From: Cupriavidus plantarum | GTDB lineage: Bacteria > Pseudomonadota > Gammaproteobacteria > Burkholderiales > Burkholderiaceae | Reading direction: 5' to 3' | DNA length: 64,000 nt | Assembly (NCBI RefSeq): GCF_905397285.1 | Contig: NZ_CAJPUX010000010.1 | Coordinates: 1-64,000 of the forward strand | Shown: piece by piece, positions 34,994 through 43,383 of the stretch | Layout of the letters: each line of letters opens with the position of its first letter | Numbering within the stretch: position 1 is the first letter of the stretch | The notes under the pieces: model-generated | Databases searched by the model: none | What the model saw: only the letters and a program-made list of their open reading frames with translations | Told to the model about the DNA's origin: nothing | Made by a program: the position numbers and the translations under genes

Positions 34994-36478
34994 ATGACCG
35001 AAACTAACGAACCCTCCCGCCCCGAGCCTTCCTCCGAGTCCGCGCCCGGGTCAGCCGGGTCCGCATCCGAGTCGCCGGGGTCCGCATCCGCCGCCGACGC
35101 TGCAGCGCGCGGCATTCGCCACCGCGCCAGACACGCCATCGCGCGCAAGTCGCGCCAGGCTGGCCGGATCTCGCGTACGACGATGCGCTACGCAGTGTTC
35201 ATGTGCGGCGCGGCGGGCGTGGCGCTGTTCTCGCTGGTCTTCGCATGGATCGCCGAAACCGCGCTGCGCTGGAACGCCAAGCTGACCGCCGCCACGCCGT
35301 GGCTGGCGTTCGTCATGCTGCCGTTCGGCCTCGCCGCGTTGCGCTGGCTGACGATTCGGTACGCCGCCCAGGCGCGCGGCAGCGGCATTCCGCAGGTGCT
35401 GGCCGCGATCTCGCTGCCGCCGGACAGCGCGCCGCAGCGCATCCTCGTGTCGTTCCGGCAGGCGATGTGGAAGGTCGTGCTGACGGCGGCGGCACTGCTC
35501 GCGGGCGCCTCGGTCGGCCGCGAGGGCCCGTCGGTGCAGGTCGGCGCGGCGGCGATGCTGTCGTGGGGCCGGTGGTGCGAGCAGAAGCTGCGCTTTCGCA
35601 CGGGCTTCCATCCCAACGCGCTAATCTGCGCGGGCGCCGCGGGCGGGCTCGCGTCGGCCTTCAACACGCCGCTGGCCGGTGTGGTCTTCGCAATCGAAGA
35701 ACTGGGACGCGGCGCCGCGATGCGCTGGGATCGCGTCGTGCTGTCCGGCGTGCTGACCGCCGGCTTTCTCACGCTATCGCTGCTCGGCAACAATCCGTAT
35801 TTCAGCATCAAGGTGCCGATCCTCGCGCTGCACGATGCATGGGGTCCCGTGCTGATGTGCGCGGTCGTCAATGGCGTGCTCGGCGGCATGTTCGCGAAGC
35901 TGCTGATCGGTGGCGTCCCGGGCCTGCTGCCCGCGCGCTGGCGCAAATGGCCGCAGGCCCATCCGATCTGGGTCGCGTTCGGCTGCGGGCTGATCGTGGC
36001 CGCAATTGGCTACGGCACGGCGGGCGCGACGTTCGGCACGGGCTACGAGCAGGCCTCGGCCCTGATCAATGGTCACGGCGACAGTACGCTATGGTTCGGC
36101 GTGGGCAAGTTCTTCGCGACCGTGCTGTCCTACTTCGCGGGCATTCCGGGTGGCATCTTCACGCCCGCGCTGGCCATCGGCGCCGGCATCGGCGACAACG
36201 TCGCGCACTTTCTCGGCTTCCTGCCGGAGCCGCGCATGCTCGCGCTGATCTCGATGGCCGCGTTCCTCGCCGCCGCCACGCAGGCGCCGATCACCGCGAG
36301 CGTGATCGTGATGGAGATGACGCGCACGCAGGACCTGACCGTGTTCCTGCTGGCGTCGTCGCTGCTCGCATCGTTCCTGGCGCGGCAATTCTGCCCGCAC
36401 CCGTTCTATCACCACATGGGTCACGCGTTCCGGCGCGAAGCACTGACCGTGACGCGTCGGCCATCGTCGGCGGAGTAA
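34994..36478 (+). CDS. ClC-family chloride/proton antiporter
   Basis: A 494-aa inner-membrane ClC protein, with a Ser/Pro/Ala-rich disordered N-terminus of about 65 residues. The three chloride-site motifs are present: GSGIPQV, GREGPSVQ with the gating glutamate Glu177, and GGIFTPALAIGA. Glu236 (FAIEELG) is at the place of the internal proton glutamate of E. coli ClcA, so exchange, not channel, activity is expected. No C-terminal CBS domains. Acid-stress or fluoride roles are not resolved. Confidence 0.93.
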   Translation: MTETNEPSRPEPSSESAPGSAGSASESPGSASAADAAARGIRHRARHAIARKSRQAGRISRTTMRYAVFMCGAAGVALFSLVFAWIAETALRWNAKLTAATPWLAFVMLPFGLAALRWLTIRYAAQARGSGIPQVLAAISLPPDSAPQRILVSFRQAMWKVVLTAAALLAGASVGREGPSVQVGAAAMLSWGRWCEQKLRFRTGFHPNALICAGAAGGLASAFNTPLAGVVFAIEELGRGAAMRWDRVVLSGVLTAGFLTLSLLGNNPYFSIKVPILALHDAWGPVLMCAVVNGVLGGMFAKLLIGGVPGLLPARWRKWPQAHPIWVAFGCGLIVAAIGYGTAGATFGTGYEQASALINGHGDSTLWFGVGKFFATVLSYFAGIPGGIFTPALAIGAGIGDNVAHFLGFLPEPRMLALISMAAFLAAATQAPITASVIVMEMTRTQDLTVFLLASSLLASFLARQFCPHPFYHHMGHAFRREALTVTRRPSSAE

Positions 36479-36653
36479 GCGCTCAGGGGCGAAAAGGCCC
36501 GCGCGAATCGTGCGGCAACGCATGGATTTCCGTAACGCTTTGGCCTACCATGTGCCGCGCGCGTACCTGAGGCGGCAGACCCGGGGCGCGTGTGTGTTCC
36601 GGCGGCACACGTACCGCGCCGGCAGCCTTTCGATGCACTCGGGGGAGCGCCAG

Positions 36654-36932
36654 ATGGCCACGCAACGACCTGTTGGCAGGGGACAGTCCCAGCAGCAAGC
36701 GCAGCAACCGCAACGTTCGGCGCCCAACCGGCCGGCCGAGATCGATCTTGCCGCCGACAGCATGTGGCACACCCGCGGCCTGCAGAGCAACACGCGCATG
36801 CGTGCGCCGCTCGCCCGCCGCACGCCGCCGCGCCAGCTACCGCCCAGCCGTCTGCCGCGCCTGCTGCTGTGGGCCGTGCTGCTTGCCGTGGCCGGCATGC
36901 TCGCGAACGCCGCGATGCATATGCTGCGCTAG
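36654..36932 (+). CDS. Small single-span membrane protein
   Basis: A 92-aa protein preceded by GGGGGAG. The N-terminal 65 residues are polar and Gln/Arg/Pro-rich (RGQSQQQAQQPQRSAPNRP), followed by one membrane helix at about 69-90 (LPRLLLWAVLLAVAGMLANA). No family is recognised. The start could also be ATG 36633. Confidence 0.6.
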   Translation: MATQRPVGRGQSQQQAQQPQRSAPNRPAEIDLAADSMWHTRGLQSNTRMRAPLARRTPPRQLPPSRLPRLLLWAVLLAVAGMLANAAMHMLR

Positions 36933-37037
36933 CCACCTCGAGCGCCGGGCGAAGATTCGTAACGAACTCCCACATCCGGGCACGGAACATCTGGTATCAG
37001 GCAAACTCCAACCCGAGCCATTTCCAGGAGTTCCGTT

Positions 37038-37781
37038 TTGAAATTCTCAGTCGCCGCGCTTGCGGCCGCTGGCCTGTTTGCCACGTTTGCGGCATCCGCG
37101 GCCGGCACCCCCGCGGACGCCAGCGCGCAGATCCCGGGTCAGGGGGACGCGCTCACGTCCATGTTGTCCACGCTCGAGATCGGCAGCCCGCTGCCCGAGA
37201 TGCCGGATTGCGCCGACCATCGCACCCCCAACGGTCGAGACGTGACCGCGCTCTGCGTGGAACTGCGCGGCGACGGGACCATGCGGCAGATCGGCGTGCC
37301 GCGCGACAAGCGCCCCGCGTTCATGGATGGCCCGCACCTCGTCGGCTTCGTCGACGGCAATGCCCTGGTGGGCGTGATCATTCCGACCGATGGCATCCGT
37401 TCGCAGGATGCCGCGATGCAGAGCCTCAGCGCGCGATATGGCAAGCCGTTCCGCCAGGAGCAGGAAGACCTGCGCGACAAGGCCGGCAAGTCCGTCAAGG
37501 CGACGCACGCGGGCTGGATGAAGAAGCCGCTGACGGTCGAGTTCTATGCGATTCCGGACGATCCGTCGGAAGGAACGATCGAATTGCTGCTGCCGCGCGC
37601 GCGGGCGCTGATGGCCAATCGCGACGCGGAAGTCGCCAAGTCGCTGGCACCGGCATCGGCGCCCGCCGCCAAGGGTGGGAAGGTGGCCGAGAGGGCTGCC
37701 GACAAGCCCGTGGACAAGCCAGCCGAAAAGGCCGCGGACAAGAAGTGGCCGGTGAAGCCCATCGATCCGGGAAAATGGTGA
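37038..37781 (+). CDS. Hypothetical secreted protein
   Basis: A 247-aa protein starting at TTG 37038, with AGGAG seven bases upstream deciding the start. It has a typical Sec signal peptide (MKFSVAALAAAGLFATFAAS then AAG). The mature part has two cysteines (DCADH, ALCVEL) in a folded region of about 45-200, then a Lys/Ala/Asp-rich C-terminal tail with repeated DKP units. Function unknown. It is convergent with the Lrp-type regulator. Confidence 0.75.
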   Translation: MKFSVAALAAAGLFATFAASAAGTPADASAQIPGQGDALTSMLSTLEIGSPLPEMPDCADHRTPNGRDVTALCVELRGDGTMRQIGVPRDKRPAFMDGPHLVGFVDGNALVGVIIPTDGIRSQDAAMQSLSARYGKPFRQEQEDLRDKAGKSVKATHAGWMKKPLTVEFYAIPDDPSEGTIELLLPRARALMANRDAEVAKSLAPASAPAAKGGKVAERAADKPVDKPAEKAADKKWPVKPIDPGKW

Positions 37782-37824
37782 TACAAGCGGTGACGCAAGC
37801 GGTGAGGGGACGGGGTCGCGCGGG

Positions 37825-38274
37825 CTAGTCCGCCGCGCGCCGCCGATCGATTTTCCGCGCGAGCACGATCGACGTGGTCGTGTGATTGACCCCATCGAGC
37901 ATGCCGATCTCGTCGAGCAGCTTGTCGAGCCGGGCATGCGTGTCGCAGCGAATCACGGCCATATAGTCGACGGGCCCGCTGACCGAGTTCAACTCTTCCA
38001 CCTCAGGTAGCCGCTGGAGCGCGCGCACCACCGTCGGCGCGGCCTTCGGCTGCACCGACAGCCCGCAGAACGCGAGGATCGCGCTGTCCTCCATCTGCCG
38101 CCCCAGCCGGACGCCATAGCCCGCAATCACGCCCGTTTTCTCCAGCCGCGCGATGCGGGCGACCACGGTCGTGCGCGCGATGCCGAGCGCGCGCGCAAGG
38201 TTCGCGGCGGACTCGCGCGCATTGCCTTGCAGCAGCGACAGCAGGTGGCGATCGATCTGGTCCAGTTCGGTCAT
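37825..38274 (-). CDS. Lrp/AsnC-family transcriptional regulator
   Basis: A 149-aa regulator. Residues 1-60 are the HTH domain (LDQIDRHLLSLLQGNARESA; LARALGIARTTVVARIARLEKTGVI) and 65-145 the RAM ligand-binding domain (VEELNSVSGPVDYMAVIRCD). It is divergent from the lysine/saccharopine dehydrogenase-like gene (120 bp between starts), so it most probably controls that gene in response to lysine or a related amino acid (inference from context and family). Confidence 0.93.
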   Translation of the reverse strand: MTELDQIDRHLLSLLQGNARESAANLARALGIARTTVVARIARLEKTGVIAGYGVRLGRQMEDSAILAFCGLSVQPKAAPTVVRALQRLPEVEELNSVSGPVDYMAVIRCDTHARLDKLLDEIGMLDGVNHTTTSIVLARKIDRRRAAD

Positions 38275-38394
38275 TGCGTCGGAATGTCTCGTCGTTTCGA
38301 CGGATTATGCAGGGCATTCGTCAATCTTGTCTCTACATTCCGTCGGCGCCGTTCTCCATACTGGAGGTAACGACAACGCACATCCGGAGCCGAC

Positions 38395-39540
38395 ATGCTG
38401 ACCTCGACCCTTCGTCCAACGCCCGTCGCCGTCCTCGGCGCCGGCAATATCGGCCGCATCATCGCGACGATGCTGCACGACACTGGCGACTATCGCGTGA
38501 CCCTCGTCGATCGCGATGCGAGCCGCTTGAGGGGCCTCGATGACGCCATCGTCGTCCGCACGGCCGATCCGACCGATGCGGCGGCCTGCGCGGCGCTGCT
38601 GACGGACGCCACGGCGGTCCTCAATGCGCTGCCCTTCCACGCCGCGATCGGTGTGGCCACCGTGGCCGCGCGGCTCGGCGTCCATTACTTCGACCTCACC
38701 GAAGACGTGGCGGCAACCCATGCGATCGGCGCGCTCGCCGAGGGCGCTCGCGCCGTGCTGATGCCCCAGTGCGGCCTGGCTCCCGGCTTTATCGGCGTGG
38801 TCGGCCACGATCTCGCGCGGCAATTCCTCGATGGCGGTGCACTGCTGGACCTGCGCATGCGCGTGGGCGCATTGCCCCGCTATCCGGACAACGCGCTCAA
38901 GTACAACCTCACGTGGAGCACGGAGGGTCTGATCAACGAGTACTGCAACCCGTGCGAAGCGATCGTCGATGGCCGCCGCGTCGAACTCCCGGCGCTCGAG
39001 GGGCTGGAGAGCTTCGCGGTGGACGGCATCGAATACGAGGCGTTCAATACGTCCGGAGGGCTTGGCACGCTACCGGAAACGCTGGCCGGCCGCGCGCGCC
39101 ATGTCGACTACAAGTCGATCCGCTATCCCGGCCACTGCGCCCAGATGAAGCTGCTGCTCAACGACCTCCGCCTGCGCGAGCGCCGCGATTGGCTCCGCGA
39201 CATCTTCGAACGGGCGATTCCCGTGACGGAGCAGGACGTCGTGATCGTATTCGCCAGCGCGACGGGGTATCGGGGCGGCAACACCGGATCGGCCAGAGGT
39301 CCACTGACGCAGGCCTCGTTCTCAGCCAGAATCGGCGGCATGGACACCCCGCAGGGTCACGTCAATGCGATTCAGCTGACCACCGCGGCAGGCATCTGCA
39401 CGGCGCTCGACCTCGTGATCCAGGGCGAACTGCCGCAGGCGGGCTTCGTGCGGCAGGAGGCCATACCGCTCGACCGGTTCCTGGAGAATCGTTTTGGCCA
39501 GCACTATGCGCACCATCCATTGAGGGAAACCATCGCATGA
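38395..39540 (+). CDS. Saccharopine/lysine dehydrogenase-like oxidoreductase
   Basis: A 381-aa NAD(P)-dependent enzyme with an N-terminal Rossmann fold (VAVLGAGNIGRI, glycines 15-20) and a saccharopine-dehydrogenase C-terminal domain (about 125-370, with CGLAPGFIGVVG and NTSGGLGTLPETLAG). Related single enzymes deaminate L-lysine directly to alpha-aminoadipic semialdehyde. The aldehyde dehydrogenase for that product is encoded 8 kb downstream, and an Lrp regulator is next door. The last codons and stop (39524-39540) are repeated exactly at the start of the aldehyde dehydrogenase gene, showing that the two were once adjacent with an ATGA overlap. Confidence 0.85.
   Translation: MLTSTLRPTPVAVLGAGNIGRIIATMLHDTGDYRVTLVDRDASRLRGLDDAIVVRTADPTDAAACAALLTDATAVLNALPFHAAIGVATVAARLGVHYFDLTEDVAATHAIGALAEGARAVLMPQCGLAPGFIGVVGHDLARQFLDGGALLDLRMRVGALPRYPDNALKYNLTWSTEGLINEYCNPCEAIVDGRRVELPALEGLESFAVDGIEYEAFNTSGGLGTLPETLAGRARHVDYKSIRYPGHCAQMKLLLNDLRLRERRDWLRDIFERAIPVTEQDVVIVFASATGYRGGNTGSARGPLTQASFSARIGGMDTPQGHVNAIQLTTAAGICTALDLVIQGELPQAGFVRQEAIPLDRFLENRFGQHYAHHPLRETIA
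39524..39540 (+). repeat. Left copy of 17-bp direct repeat flanking the glycosylation cassette
   Basis: The bases GGGAAACCATCGCATGA form the last codons and stop of the dehydrogenase gene. An identical copy lies at 47502-47518 over the start of the aldehyde dehydrogenase gene. The intervening 7.96 kb plus one repeat copy (7,978 bp) is the presumed insertion. Confidence 0.85.
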
Positions 39541-39565
39541 GTGCGCGACCGGCAATCTGAGCTCA

Positions 39566-39601
39566 GCGGGGCCTATCTGCAACACGGGGCCCCGCGTTTT
39601 G
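39566..39601 (+). terminator. Probable terminator at the cassette's left end
   Basis: GCGGGGCC (39566-39573) pairs with GGCCCCGC (39588-39595), 14-nt loop, followed by GTTTTG. It lies 25 bp after the dehydrogenase stop and so inside the cassette; it would separate the cassette from lysine-operon transcription. Confidence 0.6.
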
Positions 39602-39757
39602 TCACAGTGCTCCGTTTCTCCTATACAGTTCGATTCGCGGTATCGAACAGACCGCCCGGGCACCACTGGCGGACCTGAACGCGCGCCCGCGCGGACGCGT
39701 GCCTGAAAGCATTTCCAGTACGAACGATTAAATTTTCGAGTCATTCCAGCGGATGTT

Positions 39758-41587
39758 ATGCAGACAGGTACCGATTTAGCGAATCCGCACAGGTTATGGT
39801 CCGATAAAAATTATCAAAAGCTCGTTCCGTGGTTGATTCCGCTGGTGACGGTGTGCGTCATGTCGCTGTTCATCATGCCGAGACGCGCCATTGGGCTATC
39901 GAGCGATGACGGATTATTCCTGACGCTGTCGTGGCAGGTCGCCAATGGGTTTGGGCTCGACCACCTGGCGCTGCCACAGACGCCGAATTACCTCGTCAAT
40001 GCGGTGTTCATGGGGCTTGGGTTTCATGAGATATTCTGGTTCCGCTTTCTCAATGTGTTCCTTTGCGCATTGTCGTCCTTGGCGCTCTTCACGGCGCTGA
40101 AGAAGGACGAGACGCCTGGATACGTCACACCGGTCGCGGTCGCCGCGTCTTCCGGTATTTACCTTTACACGATTCAAGGCCCCAATAGCCTCGCACTGAA
40201 TTTCTTCATGCTGGGACTTGCGGCGTTCATCGCGGGACATGCGCAGGCGGATCGACGGCGCACGAGCTGGCTCGTCGTTTCCGGCCTCCTTCTCGCGCTT
40301 GCCGGGTTCATGCACGTCGTAGTGGCGGCGGCGCTCACCGTCTGGATCGTTTTCTCCATGGCGCTCGGCTATCGGAGCAGGGTGGTCTTGCTGGTGTATG
40401 TCGTCTGCAGTGCGATTCTGTGGGGCTGGTATATCCATGCCGTGGGCCCGTCCATTTTCTTTTCTGCCCCAAAGGCGCACAGCGGCGACACCTTCCACCT
40501 GTTGGGACGCCTGCTGTCGATTCTTCGTTATTACGGGGAAATTGCGCTCTTTTCGCTGTGCTGCCTGATCGCGCTTGGCGCCGTCGTGAAGCTGAACAGG
40601 ATCGGCATATTCCTGTGCGCGTGTCTGGCCGCGTTCTTTGTCTACCACCTGTGCGACTACGTCTATCACACGATTCACCTCGATGAGCCGATACAACTCG
40701 GCCCGGCGTTCCTGTGGCATGGAAAGTATCTGCTCAGCGACGAAGGCCTGTGGATCAGCGCGCTGCCGGGGGCGTTCGCATTTCATGTATTGATCGCCGC
40801 GTTCCTCTACTACTGCCTTTCGCCATGGCAAGGCGCGTGGCTGTTCCGGAAACGTCAGGGCAACGACGCGGCCGCGCGCCGTCCCGCGCGGCGCGATCGC
40901 GAACTGGTTATCGCCGCTGCGGGGATCGTTACCCTGCAACTGGCGACGAGCGTCGGGAGCAATACGGGTATCAGCCAGGGCATGATTTTCTTCGCGGGAC
41001 CCGCTTGTGGATTAACGATCATGCTCCTGTGCGGCGCCGGTGAGGACCGCAGCGCATTCGATCGCGTGGCGCACAAAGGCTTCTGCGCCCTATGCCTCGG
41101 CACCATCGCGCTGTTTTCGCTGTTCTACGACCACACCGAGAACCAGCGGATTTTTTCGCGCGGCATCGCCCCGATATCGGTGTCTCCCCTGCGTGGTCTA
41201 TGGGCGCATCCCCAATACTCGAGCGCGATGAGCAAGTTGATCGACGCTTATGAGAAGAACGGATGCGCGAACAAACGCATGATGGCGATGGATTACGTTC
41301 CACTGCTGAATTACGTGGTGAGGCATCCCTTCGATGCAGCCGTGGGTCTTGTGCGTCCGCTGTTCTTTTTCTCCAACGAGAAAATACTGTCAGAATTCAA
41401 CAAGGGTGAAAGCTGGTGTGTCATCGACGTGACGTCCATCGAAACCCGCGCCTATATCGACAGAACCGGGACGGATCCGAGATCGGATGTCCGCAACTGG
41501 CTGGAACAGCATAGTCACGTCACGGAGAAAATGGAAACGGAGGGGTTGGTCGACCTTTCGGATATGGCATTTTATGTTGTCAAATAG
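39758..41587 (+). CDS. Polytopic GT-C-like membrane glycosyltransferase
   Basis: A 609-aa inner-membrane protein with about eleven or twelve membrane helices. The first extracytoplasmic loop carries an acidic pair in SSDDGLFLT, as in GT-C enzymes that use polyprenyl-phosphate sugars. A C-terminal soluble domain (about 480-609) follows. It is the first gene of the cassette and would be the serotype-specific transferase (GtrC/GtrX role) working with the downstream GT2 and GtrA. The acceptor (O-antigen, capsule or protein) is unknown. The 5' end is noticeably more AT-rich than its neighbours. Confidence 0.72.
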   Translation: MQTGTDLANPHRLWSDKNYQKLVPWLIPLVTVCVMSLFIMPRRAIGLSSDDGLFLTLSWQVANGFGLDHLALPQTPNYLVNAVFMGLGFHEIFWFRFLNVFLCALSSLALFTALKKDETPGYVTPVAVAASSGIYLYTIQGPNSLALNFFMLGLAAFIAGHAQADRRRTSWLVVSGLLLALAGFMHVVVAAALTVWIVFSMALGYRSRVVLLVYVVCSAILWGWYIHAVGPSIFFSAPKAHSGDTFHLLGRLLSILRYYGEIALFSLCCLIALGAVVKLNRIGIFLCACLAAFFVYHLCDYVYHTIHLDEPIQLGPAFLWHGKYLLSDEGLWISALPGAFAFHVLIAAFLYYCLSPWQGAWLFRKRQGNDAAARRPARRDRELVIAAAGIVTLQLATSVGSNTGISQGMIFFAGPACGLTIMLLCGAGEDRSAFDRVAHKGFCALCLGTIALFSLFYDHTENQRIFSRGIAPISVSPLRGLWAHPQYSSAMSKLIDAYEKNGCANKRMMAMDYVPLLNYVVRHPFDAAVGLVRPLFFFSNEKILSEFNKGESWCVIDVTSIETRAYIDRTGTDPRSDVRNWLEQHSHVTEKMETEGLVDLSDMAFYVVK

Positions 41588-41679
41588 CGCTACAGGTTAA
41601 CAAGGCACGACCTCGCCTTCGAGTTTCAGGTTTTTGATTTCTGATTTTTGACTTTGCTGGTTAATGATTGAAATCCAAG

Positions 41680-42477
41680 ATGGCTACTCCCAAGTTGTTA
41701 ACGGCGGACGAGATCGTTCGCGCGCGCACGCGTCTGCTGCAGATGCATTTCGACAGCGGCGTGGGCCACATCGGCGGCAACCTGTCCGCGCTCGATGCCC
41801 TGTTGATCGTCTTCAATGAATATCTGGACGCCAACGACAGGTTCATCCTGTCGAAAGGGCATTCCGCGGGGGCGCTCTATATCGCGCTATGGAGCATTGG
41901 CCGGCTCGACGAGCAGGACCTGAAGCTGTTCCACAAGGATGGCACATTGCTCGCGGGGCATCCGCCGGCGAGGGGCATCGCGGATATCCCCTTCGCGACT
42001 GGCAGCCTCGGGCATGGCCTGTCGCTTGCCGCGGGCACCGCGCTGGCGTTCCGGCTCAAAGGCAGCGACGCGAAGGTCGTCTGCCTGACCTCCGATGGCG
42101 AGTGGCAGGAGGGCTCGACCTGGGAGGCGCTGATCTTTGCCCGGCACCAGAACCTGAGCAACCTCACCGTCCTGATCGACCATAACAACCTGCAGGGCTT
42201 TGGCTCCACGACGGACGTGGCCTCCATGTCGCCGCTCTGGGACAAGCTGAAGGGCTTCGACATCGATACGCAGATCGTTGACGGCCACGATGCCGATGCC
42301 ATTCGCAGTGCCCTTGCAGCGGACCACACGGGCCTGCGCATCATTGTCTTGCGCACAGTGAAGGGCCACGGTGTCAGCTTCATGGAGAACCGCATGGATT
42401 CTCACTACCTCCCGCTGACCGAAGACAAGTTCCGGCACGCGATCGCCGAGCTGGCGCTGGAGTCGAGCCCACAATGA
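41680..42477 (+). CDS. Transketolase-like enzyme, N-terminal (thiamine-diphosphate) subunit
   Basis: A protein of about 265 aa equal to the N-terminal PP domain of transketolase. It shows SGVGHIGGNLSALDAL, the cofactor segment FILSKGHSAGALY, GSLGHGLSLAAGTALA and the metal/ThDP site LTSDGEWQEGSTWEA ... IDHNN. It is about 40% of the length of a normal transketolase; the rest is encoded by the next gene, whose ATG overlaps this TGA. The start ATG 41680 is preferred; a TTG four codons upstream is possible. Split transketolases of this kind often sit in sugar or secondary-metabolite clusters, where they transfer a two-carbon ketol unit. Confidence 0.88.
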   Translation: MATPKLLTADEIVRARTRLLQMHFDSGVGHIGGNLSALDALLIVFNEYLDANDRFILSKGHSAGALYIALWSIGRLDEQDLKLFHKDGTLLAGHPPARGIADIPFATGSLGHGLSLAAGTALAFRLKGSDAKVVCLTSDGEWQEGSTWEALIFARHQNLSNLTVLIDHNNLQGFGSTTDVASMSPLWDKLKGFDIDTQIVDGHDADAIRSALAADHTGLRIIVLRTVKGHGVSFMENRMDSHYLPLTEDKFRHAIAELALESSPQ

Positions 42478-43382
42478 GAAAGCAACTCTGTGACGCGCTG
42501 GTCGAGCGCGCCGTCAATCCCGACATGGTCTTCATGACGGGCGATCTCGGGTTCATGGCGCTCGAGCCGCTGCAGGCGGCGATGGGGCACCGGTTCATCA
42601 ATGCCGGGGTCGCCGAGCAGAACATGGCTTCGGTTGCCGCCGCGATGTCGAGGCAGGGGCTCGACGTCTGGGTCTACAGCATCGCGCCGTTTCTCTACGC
42701 GCGGGCATTCGAGCAGATTCGTAACGACATCGCTTTCCATGCGTTGCCCGTGAAGCTGCTCGGTAACGGGGGCGGCTACGGATACGGTGTCATGGGGCCG
42801 ACGCATCATGCGATCGAAGACTATGGCGTGATGCTCGCTTTGCCGAACATGTCGGTGTACGTGCCCGTGTTCGACGAGGACATGGCGGCGGTGATCGCGC
42901 GCGCTGGCGCGTCGCCGCGCTCCGCCTACATTCGCATGGGGCGCGGGGAGCCGCCCAAGGGATATGCGGTGCCTGCCTATGCACCGTGGCGGCAGCTGAC
43001 GTGCGGCGACGGGCCGCTGCTGATCGCCGTGGGACCGCTGGCGAGCACCTATATCGAGGCCTTCGAGGCATTACCCGTCGCGCAGCGGCCCAACCTCTGG
43101 GCTGTGGCTGAATTGCCCATCTCCGAGTCGCCGATGCCGGCGGAACTGCTCGCGCAAATCCAGCGGGCCGATCTCCTTTGCGTGGCGGAAGAGCATGTGC
43201 AGCGCGGCGGCTTCGCTTCCGAGCTGCTGTTGCACCTTGCAACACAGCAAGTCTCCGTACCGCGCTTCAGGCATCTCTACGCCCGCGCCCATCATTTCGA
43301 GCGATACGGCTCCCAGGGTTTCCTTCGACGTCAGTCGGGGCTGGATGCAGGCAGTGCGCTTGCCGCTCTCGAACTCAATTAA
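42474..43382 (+). CDS. Transketolase-like enzyme, C-terminal (Pyr plus C-terminal domain) subunit
   Basis: A 302-aa partner of the preceding gene (4-bp ATGA overlap). The pyrimidine-binding domain has FINAGVAEQNMASVAAAMS with the conserved glutamate that activates ThDP, then GGGYGYGVMGPTHHAIEDYG. A transketolase C-terminal domain follows at about 180-300. Together the two subunits form one complete transketolase-like enzyme. The donor and acceptor sugars are unknown. Confidence 0.88.
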   Translation: MRKQLCDALVERAVNPDMVFMTGDLGFMALEPLQAAMGHRFINAGVAEQNMASVAAAMSRQGLDVWVYSIAPFLYARAFEQIRNDIAFHALPVKLLGNGGGYGYGVMGPTHHAIEDYGVMLALPNMSVYVPVFDEDMAAVIARAGASPRSAYIRMGRGEPPKGYAVPAYAPWRQLTCGDGPLLIAVGPLASTYIEAFEALPVAQRPNLWAVAELPISESPMPAELLAQIQRADLLCVAEEHVQRGGFASELLLHLATQQVSVPRFRHLYARAHHFERYGSQGFLRRQSGLDAGSALAALELN

Positions 43383-43383
43383 C

